Shown one piece after another: positions 1 to 5,825 of a stretch of DNA of 5,825 nucleotides. The DNA lies in assembly GCA_016762995.1 (NCBI GenBank), contig JAESUT010000055.1, forward strand, positions 1 through 5,825, read 5' to 3'. Position numbers and translations under genes: made by a program. How positions within the stretch are numbered: the stretch's first letter is position 1; every line of letters starts with the position of its first letter. The notes below the pieces were generated by a model, which did not search any database, had not been told where the DNA came from, and saw nothing but the letters and a program-made list of their open reading frames with translations. Source of the DNA: Gammaproteobacteria bacterium (GTDB lineage: Bacteria; Pseudomonadota; Gammaproteobacteria; Pseudomonadales; Pseudohongiellaceae).

Positions 1-749
1 CCAATGCGTAGCATTTCGCGTCCGGACGTAAGCATCGCGGGGCGGCTGGGTAGCGAGGCACTCACCAATTCTTTTTGAATGACGAGGATGTACATTAAGT
101 AAAAGAAGCCGACCCCCCACGCAATTACTGTCGCCCAAGCAGCACCCTGAATGCCGAGTGCGGGAATGGGGCCTAGGCCAAAAATGAAGATGGGGTCGAG
201 GATGGCGTTGATGAGGCCGGCAGCAGCCATCAATATGCTGGGTGTCTTGGTGTCGCCACAGGCTCGCAATATGCTGTTGCCAGTCATGATGCAGACAACC
301 ATGATGCTGCCTGGAAACCAGACGACCATGTACTCCCTGATTGCAGGCATTAATGATTCTGAAGCGCCCATCAAGTGAAATATGCTGTCCATGAAGAACC
401 AGCAGATGGCCACGACAATGGTGGCGAGTAGCAAGGAAATGTAGTTAATTACCGTAGAGGCTTCTTTGGCTTTCTCATACTCGGAACGGCCGAGGTATTT
501 GCCGACAACAGCTGAGGCGCCGATGCCAAGACCGATAGCAAGACTCATGATGGTAAAGGTGACAGGAAACGTAAAGCTAATAGCTGTAAGTGCTTCGGTG
601 CCTAGAAAACTGATGAATAATGTGTCTACTAGGCTAAACGTGAATAGCATGAGCATGCCGATGATCATCGGAGTCGTCATACGGATTAGAGATTTTTGAA
701 TTGAGCCTTCTGACAGGTTGAAACTGTGCTTATTGCTAGTCGAAGACAT
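1..749 (-). CDS. MATE family multidrug/cation antiporter, N-terminal half (partial at left edge)
   Basis: This is an inner-membrane efflux transporter of the MATE (NorM/DinF-like) family, which exports drugs or other organic cations in exchange for Na+ or H+. Reading leftward from the ATG at 749 gives 249 residues with no stop before the window edge; full family members have about 450 residues and 12 helices, so roughly the first six-helix lobe is present. A short polar N-terminus carries the typical 'LSEGSIQKSLIRM' lead-in. It is followed by 'VDTLFISFLGTEALTAISF' (about 41-59), 'GIGASAVVGKYLGRSE' (about 75-90), 'LRACGDTKTPSIL' (161-173) and 'NAILDPIFIFG' then 'GIQGAAWAT' (181-207), all family hallmarks. 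The start is preceded only by a weak AGG about 13 bases upstream. It lies 116 bp downstream of suhB on the same strand with no clear terminator between, so read-through is possible. The substrate cannot be told from the sequence. Confidence 0.92.
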   Translation of the reverse strand, partial: MSSTSNKHSFNLSEGSIQKSLIRMTTPMIIGMLMLFTFSLVDTLFISFLGTEALTAISFTFPVTFTIMSLAIGLGIGASAVVGKYLGRSEYEKAKEASTVINYISLLLATIVVAICWFFMDSIFHLMGASESLMPAIREYMVVWFPGSIMVVCIMTGNSILRACGDTKTPSILMAAAGLINAILDPIFIFGLGPIPALGIQGAAWATVIAWGVGFFYLMYILVIQKELVSASLPSRPAMLTSGREMLRI

Positions 750-865
750 AGTTAATTGGCAGCCTAGTGGGAAGTGCTAAATCATAATCAGTGCTGATCG
801 TTGCTGCTTATTAATATACCTTACTTTTGAAAGCATGTTTCCTCTGACACAGAAAGTTGCAAAGC

Positions 866-1645
866 CTAGGCAGCGAGCCCTTTTCGCAGCATGCTCAATT
901 GCTTGAATGTCTTCGGATTGCCATACAGCAATTCCTTCGCATCTGTCAGATTGGGGTTTCCGCTTTCACTGCCCAGCAATCCGCCGGCTTCTTGCAAGAT
1001 GAGCTTGGCCGCAGCCAAGGCAAGCATATTGCCGTTTGCCGCCCAGCCGCCCTGCAGTCGATCTGCCGCCACCTGCACCATATCCAATGCTGTGCAGCCG
1101 GATATCCGCGGGTTGGCACCCGCGTTCATGATTTCTGTTTGCAACTCTAGAGCGATATTCTGTGGCATGTCTTCGGGGTTGAGACTGATAAGGCTGCCGG
1201 AAATATCCGTGCGTTTGCCAACGCGGATGCGGTGCGAGTTAAGTCGAGCGCCGGCACCCCTGGTTGCTATGAATTCTTCGCGCAGAAGCGGGCAGACGAG
1301 GATTGCATGCTGGACTATGCCGTCGATTTGGCAGGCCAGTGATACACCAAATTGTGTATAGCCGGTGGCGAAATTTCTATTGCCTAAAAGGGGGTCGATA
1401 AGCCAAACGGTATCTTTGTTCTCTCCCTGTTTGAAACCGGAGGCGCGGGAGTGAAAGCTGTGCTCAGGATGGGCTTTTTCTAAATGGTAGAAGATCGTTT
1501 TCTCGGCTTCTAAATCCATCGAGGTGAGGAAATGAGCAGGATCGTCGTTGATGATTTTGATTCGGTCGAGACGGTCGCTGCTGTGTGCTATTGCTTCGGC
1601 CGCATCTCTAGCGGCTTGAAGCGCGATATTTAACAAGGGATGCAT
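866..1645 (-). CDS. suhB: SuhB: inositol-monophosphatase-fold protein with a degenerate active site
   Basis: This is a 259-residue SuhB orthologue (E. coli SuhB has 267). In E. coli the protein has inositol-1-phosphatase activity and, separately, joins the Nus factors to support rRNA antitermination and ribosome maturation. The N-terminus 'MHPLLNIALQAARDA' is nearly the E. coli one. 'WLIDPLLGNRNF' (81-92), 'EFIATRGAGARLN' (124-136), 'ALDMVQVAADRL' (186-197) and 'LILQEAGGL' (215-223) are clear matches. The catalytic set is broken: the metal-binding Glu of 'TEESG' is Arg67 ('SRASG'), 'DPLDGTTNF' has become 'DPLLGNRNF' (second Asp to Leu87, both Thr lost), and the Asp of the 'WDFAAG' motif is Ala209. 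Asp84 and Asp44 remain. A start at 1693 is possible but would add 16 residues with no homology. The ATG at 1645 has AGGAA 7 bases upstream and matches family N-termini. The gene is divergent from trmJ, as in E. coli. I infer a non-catalytic, structural SuhB; the reading frame is intact. Confidence 0.93.
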   Translation of the reverse strand: MHPLLNIALQAARDAAEAIAHSSDRLDRIKIINDDPAHFLTSMDLEAEKTIFYHLEKAHPEHSFHSRASGFKQGENKDTVWLIDPLLGNRNFATGYTQFGVSLACQIDGIVQHAILVCPLLREEFIATRGAGARLNSHRIRVGKRTDISGSLISLNPEDMPQNIALELQTEIMNAGANPRISGCTALDMVQVAADRLQGGWAANGNMLALAAAKLILQEAGGLLGSESGNPNLTDAKELLYGNPKTFKQLSMLRKGLAA

Positions 1646-1652
1646 TGCTGAA

Positions 1653-1657
1653 TTCCT
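1653..1657 (-). promoter_or_regulatory. Ribosome binding site that fixes the suhB start
   Basis: AGGAA on the minus strand lies 7 bases before the ATG at 1645. No comparable site precedes the upstream in-frame ATG at 1693, so this supports the shorter protein that begins 'MHPLLNIA'. Confidence 0.7.
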
Positions 1658-1758
1658 GAGCGCGCTAACAGGCGTCGGGCTGTTAGGGAACAATTTATGG
1701 CTGATGTTTAGAGTAATCGTTACGGTACTGTAGGAGGATTCTTGGGGAATTACTTCCG

Positions 1759-1791
1759 CGCGCGAAAAGCGCTACAGCCACCGATATTCGG
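1759..1791 (-). other. Inverted repeats in the suhB 5' leader
   Basis: Two short perfect inverted repeats lie in what would be the first 30 or so bases of the suhB transcript. CCGA-TAT-TCGG at 1781-1791 overlaps the predicted start point, and GCGC-GAAAA-GCGC at 1760-1772 could form a stem in RNA. E. coli suhB is known to be autoregulated through its leader by the Nus complex, so structure here is worth noting. Both stems are only 4 bp long and may be incidental. Confidence 0.3.
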
Positions 1792-1795
1792 GGCT

Positions 1796-1804
1796 ATGAT
1801 AGCA
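1796..1804 (-). promoter_or_regulatory. Probable suhB promoter (extended -10)
   Basis: The minus strand reads TGC-TATCAT, an extended -10 element one base from the TATAAT consensus. It gives a start near 1789 and a leader of about 145 bases. No good -35 lies 16-18 bases upstream, which an extended -10 can tolerate. The element overlaps an 11-bp palindrome, GCTAT-G-ATAGC (1793-1803), where a repressor could compete with polymerase. The call rests on motif match only. Confidence 0.45.
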
Positions 1805-1849
1805 AACAAAAGAAAGGGAAAGGAAACTATTACAATTTAGGGTGTCTCT

Positions 1850-1867
1850 CTAGTCTGACTAGTCTGA
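1850..1867. promoter_or_regulatory. Candidate operator: 13-bp palindrome within a 9-bp tandem repeat
   Basis: CTAGTCTGA occurs twice in direct succession (1850-1858 and 1859-1867). Across the junction it creates a perfect interrupted palindrome, CTAGTC-T-GACTAG (1850-1862). Its centre (1856) is about 64 bases upstream of the predicted trmJ start point and about 67 upstream of the predicted suhB start point, so one bound dimer could act on both divergent promoters. I do not recognise it as the site of a named regulator. Confidence 0.4.
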
Positions 1868-1904
1868 ATTTACCCGCAGATTGCCCGCGATACGGGATCT
1901 ATCC

Positions 1905-1913
1905 TGCTATAAT
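1905..1913 (+). promoter_or_regulatory. trmJ promoter (extended -10, TGC-TATAAT)
   Basis: A perfect TATAAT at 1908-1913 is preceded by TGC, forming a consensus extended -10 element. The expected start point is near 1920, giving a leader of about 28 bases before the trmJ ATG. The hexamer 17 bases upstream (CCGCGA, 1885-1890) is not a -35 match, as expected for an extended -10 promoter. This is the best promoter match in the window. Confidence 0.7.
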
Positions 1914-1918
1914 TCGCC

Positions 1919-1926
1919 GCTCTTTA
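1919..1926 (+). promoter_or_regulatory. boxA-like sequence at the start of the trmJ transcript
   Basis: GCTCTTTA on the coding strand matches the core of the rRNA antitermination boxA (GCTCTTTAACA), followed by TTTA in place of ACA. NusB-S10, with SuhB, acts through boxA in enterobacteria. It begins at or just before the predicted +1, so the first one or two bases may be missing from the RNA; an 8-base match in an AT-rich leader may be chance. Confidence 0.25.
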
Positions 1927-1947
1927 TTTACGAGTAGCGACAGCAAA

Positions 1948-2745
1948 ATGTTTGATTTCAGTCGGGTCTGTGTAGTTTTAGTGAATACCTCTCATCCGGG
2001 AAATATCGGGGCCACCGCGCGAGCGATGAAGAATATGGGCCTGAGTAAATTAATTCTAGTTCAGCCTCAAGACTTTCCTAGCGGAGTAGCCGTGGGGAGG
2101 GCCGTTTCTGCCGTCGATATCCTCGACAATGCCCGTGTGGTCTCGACTCTGCAAGAGGCTGTCGAGGACTGCGGGCTGGTCATCGGAGCAAGTGCGCGCT
2201 CTCGTAACATTCCCTGGCCTATGGTTTCGCCGGAGCAGTGCGGACAGAAGGCAGTGGCGGAGGCGTCAGCGAACAAAGTGGCGCTGGTATTTGGTCGGGA
2301 AGATGCGGGGCTGAATAATGAGGAGCTCCAGCTGTGCCATTTTCATGTGCAGATTCCGGCAGATCCGGACTATAGCTCATTAAATTTGTCGGCAGCTGTA
2401 ATGGTGGTTTGTTATGAAGTACGCAAAGCCGCGCTAGCCTTGAATGAGAAGCCGGCCTTGGCGGAGGATGAGATTTGGGATCAGGAGAAGGCAAATGGTG
2501 AACAGGTTGAACACTTCTATGTGCATCTTGAGAGAGTGATGACAGCCATTAAATTTCATGATCCAGAGAATCCGCGGCAGTTAATGCCAAGAATGCGCCG
2601 CTTGTTTAGTCGCATCAGAATTGATGTGATGGAGATGAATATCCTCAGAGGTATTTTATCGAATATAGAATTCAGGCTGGATAATGAGAAAAAGCTCGAG
2701 ACCCAGCTAAAGGAAAGTAAAGCTGCTGAAAAATCTCAGCCGTAA
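1948..2745 (+). CDS. trmJ: tRNA (cytidine/uridine-2'-O-)-methyltransferase TrmJ
   Basis: This SPOUT-class enzyme uses S-adenosylmethionine to methylate the 2'-OH of nucleotide 32 in the anticodon loop of certain tRNAs (Cm32/Um32). The 265-residue protein aligns along its length with E. coli TrmJ (246 residues). Markers are 'VNTSHPGNIGATARAMKNMGL' split over residues 12-32, with Arg25 matching the conserved functional Arg, 'SARSRNIPWPM' (82-92), the cofactor-knot motif 'VFGREDAGLNNEE' (114-126) and 'YSSLNLSAAV' (142-151). The C-terminal RNA-binding region shows 'MPRMRRLFSR' (213-222) and 'MNILRGILSNIE' (230-241). A charged tail of about 20 residues rich in Lys and Glu extends past the E. coli end. 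The ATG at 1948 aligns with family starts; the ribosome binding site is weak (GAG about 13 bases upstream). It diverges from suhB. No terminator follows, so read-through into the downstream ATPase gene is possible. Confidence 0.96.
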   Translation: MFDFSRVCVVLVNTSHPGNIGATARAMKNMGLSKLILVQPQDFPSGVAVGRAVSAVDILDNARVVSTLQEAVEDCGLVIGASARSRNIPWPMVSPEQCGQKAVAEASANKVALVFGREDAGLNNEELQLCHFHVQIPADPDYSSLNLSAAVMVVCYEVRKAALALNEKPALAEDEIWDQEKANGEQVEHFYVHLERVMTAIKFHDPENPRQLMPRMRRLFSRIRIDVMEMNILRGILSNIEFRLDNEKKLETQLKESKAAEKSQP

Positions 2746-2773
2746 GCTTATCTAAAGTGTAAAAGGGTGTAGA

Positions 2774-2821
2774 AAAGAGCTCAACAAAGAGCTCAACAAA
2801 GAGCTCAAAAAAGAATTGAAC
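2774..2821. repeat. Four 12-bp tandem repeats (AAAGAGCTCAAC)
   Basis: The unit AAAGAGCTCAAC is perfect at 2774-2785 and 2786-2797, has one change at 2798-2809, and is diverged at 2810-2821 (AAAGAATTGAAC). Each of the first three units holds the palindrome GAGCTC, so neighbouring units can pair as a 6-bp stem with a 6-base A-rich loop. In the frame starting at 2774 the units read KELN KELN KELK KELN. That frame has no start codon before the repeats and a stop at 2753-2755, so I do not call a gene. The repeats sit between trmJ and the ATPase gene. Confidence 0.85.
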
Positions 2822-2900
2822 AAAAAGTGCGGAAGGTATCGTCCATCAATGCCAACTTCATTGGTCAATTGCAACGCGGATCAAAAATTAATTTAAAGAC

Positions 2901-2905
2901 AGGTG
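2901..2905 (+). promoter_or_regulatory. Ribosome binding site for the GTG-initiated ATPase gene
   Basis: AGGTG lies 11 bases before the GTG at 2917. The spacing is slightly long but usable. No ATG occurs in frame until residue 16, which would cut into the segment that normally precedes the P-loop in ExeA-like proteins, so GTG is the preferred start. Confidence 0.5.
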
Positions 2906-2916
2906 TAGTTATCTAA

Positions 2917-4797
<1,881 letters not shown>

Positions 4798-4814
4798 GGA
4801 GCTTTGTTCATCAA

Positions 4815-4837
4815 GGTTGCCCGCCATCGGGAAAACC
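4815..4837. terminator. Weak hairpin after the ATPase gene, possible terminator
   Basis: GGTT-G-CCCG-CCAT-CGGG-AA-AACC can fold into an 8-bp stem with a small internal bulge and a 4-base loop, starting 18 bases after the ATPase stop. The bases that follow (ATCTTTA) are not a good T-run. A second minor stem, CCTC/GAGG (4852-4866), precedes GGTTTGTTCATTT. Two convergent genes meet here, so termination is expected, but neither hairpin is convincing alone. Confidence 0.3.
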
Positions 4838-4938
4838 ATCTTTAGAGCGAGCCTCGTGTCTAGAGGGGTTTGTTCATTTATTCATACGGCCTGTCACTGA
4901 AGAGCCATCCGTACAACGACAGTAAACTCCATGCCGCT

Positions 4939-5825
4939 CTACTTACGTCTGCGTTGATTGGTTCTTTTTTGAGTGTGCTTATGTTTTGGCTTTGCCTTCG
5001 GGATTAGACACTTATCCCCATCACCAATCAGGTCAGCTCTGCCGAGTTCATGCAATGCCTCTCTCAGCATTGGCCAATTCTTTTCATCGTGATAACGCAG
5101 AAATGCTTTCTGTAGGCGCCGCTGATCGATATCTTTGCAGATGGCAAGCTTCTCGTTCTTGTAGCGTACTTTTTCCAGCGGGTTGCGCTCTGAATAATAC
5201 ATGGCGGTGGCGAGCGCCATTGGCGATGGATAGAAGGTCTGAACCTGATCTGGCTTGAAATTTCTCTGCTTAAGCCACAGGCTGAGATTTAACATGTCCT
5301 CGGCATCACTTCCTGGATGGGCGGCAATGAAGTAAGGAATCAGATATTGTTCCTTTCCTGCCTTTTTCGAAAACTTATCAAACAATACCTTAAAGTCATC
5401 GTAGGCTGAGATACCTGGCTTCATCATCTTCGAGAGTGTTTTATCTTCACTGTGCTCAGGTGCGATCTTCAAGTAGCCGCCAACATGGTGCGTGACTAGC
5501 TCTTCTATATATTCGGGGTCCTTTAGTGCGAGGTCGTAGCGAAGCCCCGATGCGATAGCAACGCGTTTAACACCGGGTATCGCACGCGCTTTTCTATACA
5601 GCTGCGTGGTAGGGCTGTGATCCGTGTTCAGGTGCTTGCAAATGCTGGGGTAAACACAGGAGAGTCGTTTGCAAGTCTTCTGAATCTTCGGCGACTTGCA
5701 ATTCAGCTTGTACATATTTGCCGTGGGCCCGCCCAGATCTGAGATGGTTCCTGTAAACCCAGGAACTTGATCTCTGATTTTTCCAATTTCACGCAGAATC
5801 GATTCTTCCGAGCGGCTCTGAATGA
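4939..5825 (-). CDS. ygiQ: YgiQ family radical SAM protein, C-terminal part (partial at right edge)
   Basis: This is a UPF0313/YgiQ radical SAM protein; the reaction of the family is unknown. The frame runs open from the right edge to the TAG at 4939-4941, giving 295 residues of a family usually above 600. The methionine at 5715 is internal, because conserved sequence ('[15 protein letters not shown]') continues upstream of it. The N-terminal domain and the iron-sulfur CxxxCxxC motif lie beyond the window. Visible are the end of the radical SAM core with a cysteine cluster ('[19 protein letters not shown]'), '[10 protein letters not shown]', '[14 protein letters not shown]', '[12 protein letters not shown]', '[21 protein letters not shown]', then the start of the C-terminal domain at '[20 protein letters not shown]' and '[17 protein letters not shown]'. 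The end is a strongly basic tail rich in Lys, His and Arg. It converges on the ATPase gene and is probably unrelated to it in function. Confidence 0.95.
   Translation of the reverse strand, partial: IQSRSEESILREIGKIRDQVPGFTGTISDLGGPTANMYKLNCKSPKIQKTCKRLSCVYPSICKHLNTDHSPTTQLYRKARAIPGVKRVAIASGLRYDLALKDPEYIEELVTHHVGGYLKIAPEHSEDKTLSKMMKPGISAYDDFKVLFDKFSKKAGKEQYLIPYFIAAHPGSDAEDMLNLSLWLKQRNFKPDQVQTFYPSPMALATAMYYSERNPLEKVRYKNEKLAICKDIDQRRLQKAFLRYHDEKNWPMLREALHELGRADLIGDGDKCLIPKAKPKHKHTQKRTNQRRRK

Noticed and set aside
781..820. Promoter for the MATE gene in the 750-865 gap (TATGAT at 781-786, TATATT further upstream)
   Set aside because: Several AT-rich -10-like strings exist but none has a matching -35 or an extended -10, so no specific site can be supported.
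866..1361. Long plus-strand frames at 857-1150 and 891-1361
   Set aside because: They lie opposite suhB, have no recognisable domains, and encode unremarkable low-similarity sequence; they are shadows of the real gene.
866..1645. suhB as a pseudogene
   Set aside because: The frame is full length without stops or frameshifts and non-catalytic regions are well conserved. Only catalytic residues are lost, which fits a pseudo-enzyme better than decay.
1646..1693. Upstream start of suhB at 1693 adding 16 residues
   Set aside because: The extension has no family similarity and lacks a good ribosome binding site, whereas the ATG at 1645 has AGGAA 7 bases away and gives the conserved MHPLLNIA start.
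2777..2806. GAGCTC repeats as a transcription terminator after trmJ
   Set aside because: On the plus strand the stems are followed by A-runs, not T-runs, so they do not resemble an intrinsic terminator for trmJ.
2774..2821. CRISPR array or replication iterons
   Set aside because: Units are only 12 bp with no spacers, and there is no cas or replication-initiator gene nearby.
2774..2893. Small gene encoding the KELN repeat peptide, or a frameshifted extension of trmJ
   Set aside because: The frame has a stop at 2753-2755 and no ATG, GTG or TTG between that stop and the repeats, so neither independent initiation nor a simple shift from trmJ reaches it.
2869..2897. Sigma-70-like promoter for the ATPase gene (TTGCAA, 17 bases, TTTAAA)
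   Set aside because: Each hexamer matches only 4 of 6 consensus bases in an AT-rich spacer, and the implied start point would fall inside the ribosome binding site.

Overview
The window looks like a chromosomal segment of a gammaproteobacterium with about 48% GC, probably a marine or environmental lineage outside the Enterobacterales. The main reason is the divergent suhB / trmJ pair, the arrangement found in E. coli and relatives, with proteins clearly recognisable as SuhB and TrmJ. A YgiQ-type radical SAM protein and a MATE exporter flank the pair. I see no rRNA, tRNA, insertion sequence, CRISPR array or phage gene. Species-level placement is inference only.

Layout from left to right. (1) Positions 1-749, minus strand: the N-terminal half of a MATE-family multidrug/cation antiporter, cut by the left window edge. 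(2) Positions 866-1645, minus: a SuhB orthologue whose inositol-phosphatase active site is largely destroyed. (3) Positions 1646-1947: a divergent control region with two extended -10 promoters facing away from each other, a 13-bp palindrome almost midway between them, several short palindromes in the suhB leader, and a boxA-like string at the start of the trmJ transcript. (4) Positions 1948-2745, plus: trmJ, the tRNA Cm32/Um32 methyltransferase. (5) Positions 2746-2916: an AT-rich spacer with four 12-bp tandem repeats. (6) Positions 2917-4797, plus: a 626-residue ExeA/MshM/DamX-like protein made of a cytoplasmic AAA ATPase, one membrane helix, a long acidic linker with a (PE)8 tract, and a C-terminal NTF2-like domain of the Cds6 type. 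(7) Positions 4798-4938: a convergent spacer with weak hairpins. (8) Positions 4939-5825, minus: the C-terminal part of a YgiQ-family radical SAM protein, cut by the right edge.

How the genes relate. suhB and trmJ are both RNA/ribosome-linked: SuhB acts with Nus factors on rRNA transcription, and TrmJ modifies the tRNA anticodon loop. The loss of SuhB's catalytic residues at its native locus fits the idea that the Nus-factor role, not phosphatase activity, is what selection keeps. The membrane ATPase downstream of trmJ is the least familiar gene. Its architecture points to work at the inner membrane and periplasm, perhaps at the cell wall or in assembly of a secretion or pilus machine, but no partner gene is in view.
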